Positions 55,316 to 64,000 of a DNA stretch of 64,000 nt are shown in pieces. Every line of letters starts with the position of its first letter. Within the stretch, counting starts at the first letter, position 1. The DNA is taken from IMG/VR virus record IMGVR_UViG_3300021356_000007, positions 27,889-91,888 of that record, one strand, 5' to 3'. The DNA is from a virus. The notes beneath the pieces are model-generated. The model had not been told where the DNA came from. It was given only the letters and a program-made list of their open reading frames with translations, and made no database searches. The position numbers and the translations under genes are program-made.

Positions 55316-55638
55316 GCTGTCACCTCAATTATCGCTGAGAATTGTAGTTCGTTGTTGCTGGTCTTTTGCACAGCGTTATATGTGTATCTCATAAAGTCAG
55401 TAGTATCAGTAGAATCGCTGGGATTCTTGTACCTAATCACTACTTCCTTCAGTGGTCGTGTGAAGGAAGTATCTAATGCTAGTTTCGCTTCTACTATCAG
55501 AGTATTGTCATCTATTACTCTCACAGTAGGGGTGACTACAACAGCAGGGCTACCTATGCCACCATCTTCTTGAGTTGCAATCGTGCCATCGAAGCCAAAC
55601 ACGACTTCGTTAATACGACTCTTCAGCGTGTCAATCAT
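55312..55638 (-). CDS. Small tail-associated protein
   Basis: 108 residues, beta-rich: RINEVVFGFDGTIATQEDGG, VRVIDDNTLIVEAKLALDTS and KEVVIRYKNPSDSTDTTDFM. Size and position next to fibre-type genes suggest a baseplate or tail accessory protein like the short proteins near phage baseplate genes. No direct family match. Confidence 0.65.
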   Translation of the reverse strand: MIDTLKSRINEVVFGFDGTIATQEDGGIGSPAVVVTPTVRVIDDNTLIVEAKLALDTSFTRPLKEVVIRYKNPSDSTDTTDFMRYTYNAVQKTSNNELQFSAIIEVTA

Positions 55639-55669
55639 AAATCTAGTTCCTTCATTTAATAGCGGTATA

Positions 55670-57319
55670 TCATCCTCTCCTGTTCTTTAGGTAATAACTG
55701 TGCACAGAGCCTATCTTCAAGTGTGAGTTCAGTGCTTCTGCTGCATCAGATAACAAGAATAACTCTTCGTTATCTGCTACTTTGTGTACGCTTGCTGATT
55801 TGACTACTACAGTAGTAGAGCCGATTGAAGCGAGGTGAATGTGACCTAGTTTGTTACCATTAGCAGTGTACACTGCTTGGTTATCAGTACCAAACGCAGA
55901 TGAGGCAGATGTCCCATCTACGGTGAATGATGTAGTTCCGACAGCATATCCTCCGCTATTATTGATGAATACGCCTGTACTCTCTAGTCTGCGTGAGCCG
56001 TTGATTGAGTTTCTGCGTGTCAGACCGATTGTCATACCGACACCTCTGTTCATGTCTACTCTTTCAGCCAGTTGCCAACTAACCTTGACCTTGAAACCAA
56101 AAGAGGTAGTAAATTCTTCTACAGCAAACTGTCTGTTTCTTTCTTCGTTAGCATCTATACTACCCGCTACATCTATCTCTTGGAAGCGTTGCAGTACATC
56201 TTCTAATGTGACATCTACAGAGTTGACATGTAGTTCTGCTCGCTTCTCATTCAAATCTATACTACTGCCCAATACAATGTATCTGTCATTGTCAGTCCTT
56301 GTCTGATGCGATACCATGTCACCGGGGTGCATGTGACTAGCCGATATTACATCGACCAGTCTACGACTACCTGTGGCGTTCTTAGCCATCTTCAGCATAC
56401 GCTGACCTATTACTCTAGCACTGGCTTTTGTGACAGCAGTAGGGGCATGGATGCCTCCCGGTACTTCGTTTATACCATCTTGTTGTCTACCAAAGTCATT
56501 TACTTGGACTACATTCTGCTGATTGTTTGCTATCGGTTTTCCTCTAACTACGACACGGTTAGGTGTGTTCTCGCTGGCTTCTTCTAACGAGCCGCCTAGC
56601 ACTCTGTTCTCGCCAACAAAATACTCTCGCTCGATATGATTCTGAGGGAAGTAGCATACATTCCCAAAGCGGTCTGACTTAGGACTGTAGCCATCGTGCT
56701 TAGATAGATACCTGAGCGCACTGTATGCTTCTACTCCTAGGAAGTCTTGAGCCAAGAATGTCAGACTTGGTGTTCTTGCTCTGACTCCGTTGATGCTACT
56801 GGTGTTAGCCTTAGCAACACGATGAGCCAAATCAGAAGTTCGCAATCCCACTCCAACTTTCTGAGCAAAATGGATGGTTTTGTCAGTGAAGCCAATCGAC
56901 CTCAGATTACCACCTTTGAGATTCTCTAGTCTGAATCTAGTACCTTTGGTAGCGTCTTGTATCTGTGACGCTACGAGAGCCTGCCTGCTATCCTCTGCAC
57001 CTACGATAAGAGCAGGTAGAGTGCTTGAGGTAGTCACCTTGTCTCCGTCTAGGAACAGAGCCCCTTCGTATCTGACATTCTCTGTCGGATTGTGAAGCAA
57101 ACGGATAGTATCTTCTTCTTCAATCAACTTGTAACGCTTCTCTGTAGTAGGTACAAAGTCAGATTGAGTAGGAGAATTGACTACGAAACCAGCAGAGGTC
57201 TTCGTATATTCACCATGTCTGACTGCATTATCTACGAATCTCGGCTTACGGATTACTTTCATTACAGAATTTTGGTCGGCATCAAAGCGACCAGTTGAAA
57301 GGTTCTTGCCCAGTGCCAT
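55670..57319 (-). CDS. Tail/baseplate-type structural protein
   Basis: About 549 residues from ATG 57319 (GGAGTGAGGCAC upstream; a GTG nine bases earlier lies inside the ribosome site). The N-terminal part is globular; HMHPGDMVSHQTRTDNDRYI and FGFKVKVSWQLAERVDMNRG precede a C-terminal beta-rich domain (TGVFINNSGGYAVGTTSFTV) that could be a carbohydrate-binding or fibre-attachment module. The order giant protein, this protein, small protein, fibre is typical of a tail-tip module. Confidence 0.7.
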   Translation of the reverse strand: MALGKNLSTGRFDADQNSVMKVIRKPRFVDNAVRHGEYTKTSAGFVVNSPTQSDFVPTTEKRYKLIEEEDTIRLLHNPTENVRYEGALFLDGDKVTTSSTLPALIVGAEDSRQALVASQIQDATKGTRFRLENLKGGNLRSIGFTDKTIHFAQKVGVGLRTSDLAHRVAKANTSSINGVRARTPSLTFLAQDFLGVEAYSALRYLSKHDGYSPKSDRFGNVCYFPQNHIEREYFVGENRVLGGSLEEASENTPNRVVVRGKPIANNQQNVVQVNDFGRQQDGINEVPGGIHAPTAVTKASARVIGQRMLKMAKNATGSRRLVDVISASHMHPGDMVSHQTRTDNDRYIVLGSSIDLNEKRAELHVNSVDVTLEDVLQRFQEIDVAGSIDANEERNRQFAVEEFTTSFGFKVKVSWQLAERVDMNRGVGMTIGLTRRNSINGSRRLESTGVFINNSGGYAVGTTSFTVDGTSASSAFGTDNQAVYTANGNKLGHIHLASIGSTTVVVKSASVHKVADNEELFLLSDAAEALNSHLKIGSVHSYYLKNRRG

Positions 57320-57324
57320 GTGCC

Positions 57325-60300
57325 TCACTCCCCACTGTGGTCTCCTGTGTTATAAGTTGCATCGCCTTTACTGCCCTTTGGATGTAATGTTTGACTGAAT
57401 CTAGGCTGTACGCTATAGTCGCCGTCTTCATCGTCTGTAGAACGCCTACTAGCATCAGAACGGAAGTGTTCTAGTGTGTTCTCAGACATGACTACTCTTG
57501 CTACTGGTGACCTGATGTCAGTCTTGTCGTAGCCAGTAACCTCTACACCCTGAATCTTTGGTCCGTCACTATCAGGTTCAATGATACTAACAGTAGGGTC
57601 TACTGTATACACTGGTGCGTAAGGCGGGCTACTCGGTGTACCAGTCCTTGCACTTGGTACATCGCTAGTGAACAGACCGTACTTTCCACCGGCAGTCGCT
57701 CTGTAGAAGTTAGAACCAGCCTGTGGACCAGTGGTATCTAGGAACGCCCTGAACATTTGACTGTGCTTGTAGTCCAGTCCGTATGCAGGTCTGTAGATGA
57801 ACTGTATCACACTATCTGTATAATTGATATTCTCAAGTGCAGGGTCGTGGTTAGCGTCTTGATATGGGTTAGATGAGGAAGAAGCACCAGCCTTACCCCA
57901 GCCTTTGACATCTAACACCCCTGCGTGTTTACTCCACTCCATGATGTATGTACCTCCGAGAGACCACATAGCGTGGGCGTTAGAATGCTTGACTACACCT
58001 GTGACTGGTTTATCAGACCAGTTGAGGGCAGTCATGTCCAAATCTTTCAGAGTTCTGCTACCTACATTGTAAGCACCACGGATGTTAGTTCTTTGACCTA
58101 CTTCCTTGTCTGTGTGTAGACTGTGAGCCTCTGTAGAGATAACGACATACTCACGAGAGACACCGTCATTCAATTCGGCTAATGTATCTACATCCAGCCC
58201 AATCCTGACATCGTTTCTTGATACAGGTTCAGCACCTCTGTTGTCTGCGTTGACTGTCTCTGTAGCCTCCCCTACATTCGCAGAAGGTTTGAGTAGACCG
58301 TCATCAGAGTTCAAATCAACCCTGTCGCTGATACCTCTTTCTACTTCTCCGTCTTGTAGGGCGAGGTTACTTGGTCTGACAAGTCCTTGTCCGAATATAG
58401 GTTCTGCTGTACTGTGACTCAATACAAGCCCGGTAGCGTCATGCTTTTCGCTGACAGCCATCAACATACTTTCGTTGAACACTGTAGGCCACCTGACACC
58501 TCTACCGTCTCCTCTGTCACCTACTCTGAGTGCGCTGGCTGGGTTGAACCAGTCAACCTTACTCATGTTACTTGCAGAGTTGTTGTCGCTGTTGGTGTTA
58601 CCACTATAGCGGTCATTACCATCTCCGCCAAACAAATCATGCGCTGCTGGTCTGTGTGTGACATTCGTATCTGCATAAGCGTCTTCTGCATCCCATGAAG
58701 GTCTCAATCCGAATCCTCTTACAGGGAATCGCCTGACATCTTCACCACGAGTGTTACCCCACCAGTCTACCATATAGTGACGATGAGCCCTTGCTAAATC
58801 TTCTACACCTTGACCGCTTTCGTCATTGGGGTACATTCTTGTAGTAGTGGAAGCATTCCTCAAGGTTCTCACTGGGCAGCCGAATGGCGCAGTCATTCTT
58901 CTACCATCGCTGTATCTTACCTGTCTGCCGATTTGGTCTTGACCTAACAAACTAGAAACTTGAGTCAATCTTTCTAAGATACCTACATATAGAGCATTAA
59001 CATCTTGGTCGGACTCAGCAGAATCGCTACCGACATAATCCCAGCCATTTGATTTAGAGTCCCATTGAACAAGCGGTCCGTGGTAGTAACCTAGCATAGC
59101 ATTACTGTTGGCTACTTCAAGCCAGCCTCTAACATACGGAGACCATCTTGGTCTGTTATACAATTGCCTGACAGCCATCCTGTAACCAAAACATCTGTTA
59201 CGGTCAGAAGGCAGAGTAAGTTCTGCTACTCCTGATGAGTCTTGGTAAGTATTACAGTCCATTCCGAAAGTGTCACTGCCCCATCCTATGAGTGAGTGAC
59301 CGTAAGATTCGAGCCTACTGACAGCACCTCCACCGTGGCTACCGCCTCCCCAAAAGCCTGAGAAGTTGTATTTGTTAGAGCCGATAGTACCTCCTTGGTG
59401 CGCTAAGTTCACTTCTGCATCTATTTCTGTAGCAGTGAAGTTAGCACCTGCACCTCCATGAGATGTAGTTGTGGTAATCGAGAACTCAATGACAGGGAAA
59501 GTATTGGTTCTGCTTCCCCCTTCACCAGTAACAGTTGCAGGTAATGGTGCACCAGTTACGGCACTAGCCTTGGTTACACCCCAAAGAGTGATGACATACA
59601 ATTTACTACCGTCATCATTCCAAGAGATACCTGCCAACCAAGGTGTTGTTCCAGTGTTACTACTCGGTCTCCAAGGTGATACTCCTTCTACATCAAAGAA
59701 AGAAGTCAAATCAAGAGTATAATCTAGTGATTGACTGGTCGGGTCAAATGGTGTGCTGAGAGTATACTCCCTGACATAACCTGTATGTTGACTCACCCAC
59801 ATCTTAGAACCATCGGAATTAAACAAAATGTCACTGACATTCGCATAAGATAAGTTCAGAACAGACCCTTCAGTGTCTCCACTTGCTGTCTCATAAGCAG
59901 TCGCAGCCGTAAACTGTCTGATTACGCTGGTACTTCCACTTGTCCCGTAGCCCATGTAATACTTAGTACCGTCATTGTTCCAAGAACATGCTCTTACCCC
60001 ATTACCACCTGAACTCTTTTGGCTTCCAGTCAAAGCAAATGTACTAGACAAATCGAATCCTGTGGCAAGAGATGCACTTCTTACACCGTGTCCGTGGAAA
60101 TTGGCAATCAGTAATTTAGTTCCGTCTGCGCTAATATCAAAGCCGTCACTGCTACTTAGTACTCCGCCGTCTATATCCAACTGCTGCGTGTGTTCACCAT
60201 CAGCATTGACGATTGGTAATTTAGATAATAGTATATCCGAGTCGTCAAATGAATTACTGTTACCTCTGTTGGAGATATACATATTAGAACCTACCACACG

Positions 60301-63300
60301 AATACCTGTCATCCAAGCAGAATCATTACCTATCAGCGGCAGAGTTTGACCTCCACCTGCAAGGAAGTTTCTACCTACTACATTCGCTATTGTAGACATA
60401 GAGTCGTTGACACCTTCTAATGAATAAGTCACTGGTCTAGTAAACGGAGGTTTTAGCCACTCCATACCTAATCCGAATGGACCTTTACTCGCTACATAGT
60501 TGAAGTCATGGTAGTGTACAGTTTCGAAATGCTCAGGTACATGGTTGTAAGGCTTCTTGTCAACAGGAGTGTCAGCCAATCCAGTGTTAGCGTAGAAAGA
60601 CCTACTACTGTCATCACTGTACCAAGTGTAAGGTCTACCTAAATTAGGATGCCACATACACAAATAAGCGTCTGTAGGTTGCAAGGAATTGCTGTCTCTG
60701 CTACCGTTAGATAGTTGCTCAAGATTTCTTGTCGCCACGCTTGTAGATATGTCAGTATATATTTCGCTTGCATCTCCGTTGTCGTACGGACTTGTGAGAT
60801 GAAGGATGGTGTTAGCACTGATGTTAGCCCAAAACTCTGCACTACCTGTGACCCCTTCGAAAGTATCACTTTCACCAAGAGTAGCATGAGCAAGCGTACC
60901 TGTACGATTAGTGTATGTAGCAGTGTATCTAATGCCGTTCTTATAGTAAACTAAGTTTTCACCGTAGTAAGGTTGCACAGGGAATAAGTCGTTGTTGTCT
61001 ACAGTAATCGTAGAAGAACCGTTGTTACTAATGACTACGCAGTTAGGGTTCTGACTTCTCAGGCGTTTGTGTGGCTCGTAGATGTCGAGATAACTGGTAG
61101 GATAACCAGCCAATGTCAACTGAGCCCCGACAACACCGTAATTGGCTCTACAGAACTGGTAGTAGTTGTCAGGCTTGTGCCACTCAAGGTGTTTGAATTT
61201 ATCCGCACTGCTCGATGTAGCACCGTCTTTGTGCAGAATACCCCACCAAGGAATATTCAGAGTTCTGCCCGGAGTTGAAGACACGAACATACCGGGTCTG
61301 TAAGGAAGGCTTCTCCTTGTAAAAGAAGGACTGGTACTCTCTTGTACACCTAGAGGATTGTAAAGAGCCAGTGGTGCTAAGTTAGTAAACTGACTTCCTG
61401 CATCAGGTTCGATGTCTAGTATTACTTCATTCAGTATTACTTCACACCCTCTGACATCAGCCATCATAGCCTCTGCTAAAATCAAAGCATAAGCCCCTCT
61501 TGTGGACATATTCTTCTCTATGGCTATGACTGTGTTTACTTGTTGCCCTGTGAGTTCTGTGACCTTTGAGCCTGCTTCACTTGGGGCTTTGACTGCGTCT
61601 GAGTGATTTCTGTGGAATCCCTTGAGTTGTTGTTTGAAGACATTCGGCTGAATGATAATTTGGTAAGCACCAACTTCAAGCGGGTCAGGGAAGTGATTGT
61701 TGAGTGTGTAGGTATTGGCTGCCTCAAGAACAAGAGTATGTCCACCCTCTGCGTTGATGTCACCTGCGTTTGAACCAGCACTCGCTGCAATACCATATCC
61801 TTCGTACTTGACTTTAGTTTCAGTTAGTAGTGTAAATCCACCACCGTGTATGTCGCTCGGACCAAATGCACTAGAAGGTGTGGAGAACCAAACGAGTGAG
61901 TCTCTGACAAATCCATCTGTAGTTACATTCTCAGTTCCTGAAGTTCTTGTTGCCTCTAATGCACCAACTAAATCGTTACTGTGAGGCTGATAGTTAGAAC
62001 TCTGACAAGCAGTGTTCAAGTCGTACATTCTCTGATAAGCAGGGTGAGCATAATGTCCCGGCATCAAAGCCATCGTAGCGTTAACATAGTGATGCCCCAT
62101 TCTTGGTATAGGCATAGGTGTCATCTTTGGTTTAGTTAGGTTTGTGTAAGCAGTAGACGGCTGTGCCATAGCACCTGTACTAGCAGGCAAATTGCTGTAA
62201 AGAGTATGCCAATCAATCTTCTTCATGTCAGGACTTGCACCGCTGTATTCTGCGTGGTCTCTCAGTCTCCTTGATGCGAACATTCTCGTAGAGCCCGCTG
62301 GCATGTAATAACTCGGTACGACTTTCAGTCCAGTCTTACCAGTTATGAATGACTTGAAGTCAGGTGATACTACAACGCCTGTGAATTTGTTTGTACCTTT
62401 ACCTGTGTAGGATGCGATTACACCTTTGTCAGTAGTCGGGTCATACACTCTGAGGAAGTATCTACCACCACTTTGTTCGCTTGTGTCTACCCAAGTAGCA
62501 TCTTCAGGAGTAGAGCCTACATCAATCTCATTGTTTGTTTCGTCATAGGCAGTAAATGATAACTCGTCTACATCGTATCTGTGGGTCATTGTGATACCCA
62601 TTCTCGTTACATGGAAGAACAGACTTCTGTCATGTGGCTCGTAAGCAGACTGCAAAGGTGCATCTCCTGTATGGTCTGTCCAGCCCTCGTTAGTAGAGTT
62701 AGGTGAGGCAAGCCTAGTGTGACTCTTTGTTTGAGATACATCAGATGAGTCTTGACTGAGATGCTCCCATCCGTTGTTCTCCCATGTAGGCCAAAGCCTT
62801 GGTCCAGCATATTCATTATCGAACATCTCACGGATGTGTGTGATACTCTGCGCTGGGTGTTGCAAACCACCGCTACCCATTGTTTCATTTTGGTAGCCTT
62901 GTATTCGGTCAAATCCTGACCTGACAACTATGTTGCCCGGTATTTCATCAGGGTTAGGTAATCTAATCTTCATGTTAGGATTGACACCCGTACCTGCCAG
63001 TGCAGGCGCAAGTCCTTCAATGTCCCTGTCACTAACATGTCTGAAGTCCATGATTACAGTTCCAAGCGGGCTTCCTCCGTGTATAGTGTGCTCTTGTCCT
63101 GTGTCATCTACGACTGACATGTTTTGGAACTGCAAGTGTTCGTTAGGTAAAGCAAGTGCGTTACCTACGGTAAATCTGTGTTGTTCTGCTAACTGAGGAT
63201 GTGCAAGTTCCTGTGCTTGTATAACAGGAAACATAGCAGAGTTGGTAGTTTCGAATGAGAATCTGACATTTCCAAGTATCTTTTCTCCAACTCTTTTGTA

Positions 63301-64000
63301 CGCAGAGCCATCTTTACGCTTTACCCACGGAATCATACCGAGTCCACGAGCGTTGACGGCAGGCATCGTAGTGCTACCGCCATCCATACGCTTCCAAACA
63401 ATGTGCTCAGGTAAGAAGTTTCGAGCAGAACTTCTGCCCTCATAATAGTCATACAGACCGTTATGAGGCATATCAGTGCTACCTGCACCGATGTTCAGAT
63501 AGTCTGTATGGTCGCTTACACCTATACATTCTACTGCGTAAGTCGCAGAGTCTTGATGAAGCCCTGATGCCTTGACAACGCTCTCATCCCAAAACAAATC
63601 ACCAGTAGGGTATTTACAAGCATTCGCTCTAACCATATCGCCACTTTGTATTGTTCTGTGGAGTTGAGCATCCGTAGGTGCGCTACCTGTGTTAGGGTAA
63701 TCATCAGTAACAGAAGGTAAACTGAATCCACTATGAACCTGAGCCTCTACATGCGGTCCGGCAGTAGCAGAACCAATGTATCTACTCTTGTTGTGTACTT
63801 TACCTGTGTCCCAAGCGACTGTACCAGCGTGCTCGATGTTACCTGTTTGTCCTACATGTAGCCAATCACCGAGCCCTGTGACTCCATCTTTGTCGGCTTT
63901 CGCAATCAAAGGTAATTCACTTTCGTGTGTGATTGCTACAAGGTGTCTTGAGAAAAGACCAGTGACGCAGTATTCGTCAAAGTATGATGCAGTCGGCTGC
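57325..64000 (-). CDS. Giant tail/virion protein with beta-propeller-like stretch, N-terminus beyond window edge
   Basis: The frame is open from the right edge to TGA at 57325, over 2200 codons, and no credible start is present, so the N-terminus lies outside the window. The chain is beta-rich with many Thr, Ser, Gly and Asn. From roughly 60350 down to 59560 it encodes repeated blocks like FDISADGTKLLIANF, SWNNDGTKYYMGYGT, LFNSDGSKMWVSQHTGYV and SWNDDGSKLYVITLWG, a pattern known from beta-propeller repeats of marine phages. Such giants act as tail tip, spike or adhesin. Host attachment is inferred. It is the first visible gene of the right minus-strand operon. Confidence 0.8.
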   Translation of the reverse strand, partial: QPTASYFDEYCVTGLFSRHLVAITHESELPLIAKADKDGVTGLGDWLHVGQTGNIEHAGTVAWDTGKVHNKSRYIGSATAGPHVEAQVHSGFSLPSVTDDYPNTGSAPTDAQLHRTIQSGDMVRANACKYPTGDLFWDESVVKASGLHQDSATYAVECIGVSDHTDYLNIGAGSTDMPHNGLYDYYEGRSSARNFLPEHIVWKRMDGGSTTMPAVNARGLGMIPWVKRKDGSAYKRVGEKILGNVRFSFETTNSAMFPVIQAQELAHPQLAEQHRFTVGNALALPNEHLQFQNMSVVDDTGQEHTIHGGSPLGTVIMDFRHVSDRDIEGLAPALAGTGVNPNMKIRLPNPDEIPGNIVVRSGFDRIQGYQNETMGSGGLQHPAQSITHIREMFDNEYAGPRLWPTWENNGWEHLSQDSSDVSQTKSHTRLASPNSTNEGWTDHTGDAPLQSAYEPHDRSLFFHVTRMGITMTHRYDVDELSFTAYDETNNEIDVGSTPEDATWVDTSEQSGGRYFLRVYDPTTDKGVIASYTGKGTNKFTGVVVSPDFKSFITGKTGLKVVPSYYMPAGSTRMFASRRLRDHAEYSGASPDMKKIDWHTLYSNLPASTGAMAQPSTAYTNLTKPKMTPMPIPRMGHHYVNATMALMPGHYAHPAYQRMYDLNTACQSSNYQPHSNDLVGALEATRTSGTENVTTDGFVRDSLVWFSTPSSAFGPSDIHGGGFTLLTETKVKYEGYGIAASAGSNAGDINAEGGHTLVLEAANTYTLNNHFPDPLEVGAYQIIIQPNVFKQQLKGFHRNHSDAVKAPSEAGSKVTELTGQQVNTVIAIEKNMSTRGAYALILAEAMMADVRGCEVILNEVILDIEPDAGSQFTNLAPLALYNPLGVQESTSPSFTRRSLPYRPGMFVSSTPGRTLNIPWWGILHKDGATSSSADKFKHLEWHKPDNYYQFCRANYGVVGAQLTLAGYPTSYLDIYEPHKRLRSQNPNCVVISNNGSSTITVDNNDLFPVQPYYGENLVYYKNGIRYTATYTNRTGTLAHATLGESDTFEGVTGSAEFWANISANTILHLTSPYDNGDASEIYTDISTSVATRNLEQLSNGSRDSNSLQPTDAYLCMWHPNLGRPYTWYSDDSSRSFYANTGLADTPVDKKPYNHVPEHFETVHYHDFNYVASKGPFGLGMEWLKPPFTRPVTYSLEGVNDSMSTIANVVGRNFLAGGGQTLPLIGNDSAWMTGIRVVGSNMYISNRGNSNSFDDSDILLSKLPIVNADGEHTQQLDIDGGVLSSSDGFDISADGTKLLIANFHGHGVRSASLATGFDLSSTFALTGSQKSSGGNGVRACSWNNDGTKYYMGYGTSGSTSVIRQFTAATAYETASGDTEGSVLNLSYANVSDILFNSDGSKMWVSQHTGYVREYTLSTPFDPTSQSLDYTLDLTSFFDVEGVSPWRPSSNTGTTPWLAGISWNDDGSKLYVITLWGVTKASAVTGAPLPATVTGEGGSRTNTFPVIEFSITTTTSHGGAGANFTATEIDAEVNLAHQGGTIGSNKYNFSGFWGGGSHGGGAVSRLESYGHSLIGWGSDTFGMDCNTYQDSSGVAELTLPSDRNRCFGYRMAVRQLYNRPRWSPYVRGWLEVANSNAMLGYYHGPLVQWDSKSNGWDYVGSDSAESDQDVNALYVGILERLTQVSSLLGQDQIGRQVRYSDGRRMTAPFGCPVRTLRNASTTTRMYPNDESGQGVEDLARAHRHYMVDWWGNTRGEDVRRFPVRGFGLRPSWDAEDAYADTNVTHRPAAHDLFGGDGNDRYSGNTNSDNNSASNMSKVDWFNPASALRVGDRGDGRGVRWPTVFNESMLMAVSEKHDATGLVLSHSTAEPIFGQGLVRPSNLALQDGEVERGISDRVDLNSDDGLLKPSANVGEATETVNADNRGAEPVSRNDVRIGLDVDTLAELNDGVSREYVVISTEAHSLHTDKEVGQRTNIRGAYNVGSRTLKDLDMTALNWSDKPVTGVVKHSNAHAMWSLGGTYIMEWSKHAGVLDVKGWGKAGASSSSNPYQDANHDPALENINYTDSVIQFIYRPAYGLDYKHSQMFRAFLDTTGPQAGSNFYRATAGGKYGLFTSDVPSARTGTPSSPPYAPVYTVDPTVSIIEPDSDGPKIQGVEVTGYDKTDIRSPVARVVMSENTLEHFRSDASRRSTDDEDGDYSVQPRFSQTLHPKGSKGDATYNTGDHSGE

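Noticed and set aside
53388-63445. Many reading frames opposite to the tail and thermosome genes
   Set aside because: They mirror the codon pattern of the long real genes, have no ribosome sites and no recognisable products.
1-64000. Integrase, transposase or attachment sites
   Set aside because: No tyrosine or serine recombinase, DDE transposase or terminal inverted repeat pair was recognised, so no evidence of integration.

Overview
The window looks like about 64 kb of a tailed double-stranded DNA virus of an archaeon, most likely a magrovirus-like virus of marine Group II Euryarchaeota (Poseidoniales). The reasons are an archaeal-style replication set (family B DNA polymerase, one RFC-type clamp loader ATPase, a PCNA-like clamp, an archaeo-eukaryotic primase, an ERCC4/Hef-type nuclease and a Cas4-like nuclease), a group II chaperonin (thermosome), TATA-box promoters, and dense overlapping small genes. 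Host assignment is inference. Terminase large subunit, portal, protease and major capsid protein are not visible and presumably lie outside the window, since reading frames run off both ends.

Layout. (1) 1-11355, almost all minus strand: a late or virion-type operon. It begins, in transcription order, with a complete-looking HMG-CoA lyase coupled by ATGA overlap to a tagged disordered protein, then small basic proteins of families common in phages, glycine-rich and Met/Gln-rich proteins, membrane proteins and a Ras/Rab-like small GTPase. At least seven proteins outside the replication module, six of them here, carry a short AW..LK motif. (2) 11356-12159: a non-coding control region with a 14-bp palindrome, repeated CGTCTAAAC iterons, strong hairpins and two copies of a conserved promoter; it is the best replication-origin candidate. 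(3) 12160-29931, plus strand: more than 45 small, mostly acidic early-type genes, including ArdA antirestriction protein, a nonapeptide-repeat protein, a likely structured RNA (12836-13260), and a SNF2 helicase interrupted by one in-frame TGA. (4) 29894-30694, minus strand: a lone tagged late-type gene. (5) 30744-53874, plus strand: a DUF932-like protein, a cassette array of tiny genes with a repeated junction, a Dam-type methyltransferase, then the replication and repair genes and the thermosome. (6) 53871-64000, minus strand: tail or appendage genes ending in a giant protein of more than 2200 residues with an internal beta-propeller-like stretch, running off the right edge.

Regulation. Five nearly identical 25-bp promoter copies (AACTGGTTATAAAGAAACAA followed by TAAAG) and two variants head successive plus-strand operons, so the early and replication genes look like one regulon. 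Inside operons most genes overlap by ATGA or GTGA, with ribosome binding sites embedded in the end of the preceding gene. Several junction sequences are repeated, suggesting exchange of small gene cassettes.
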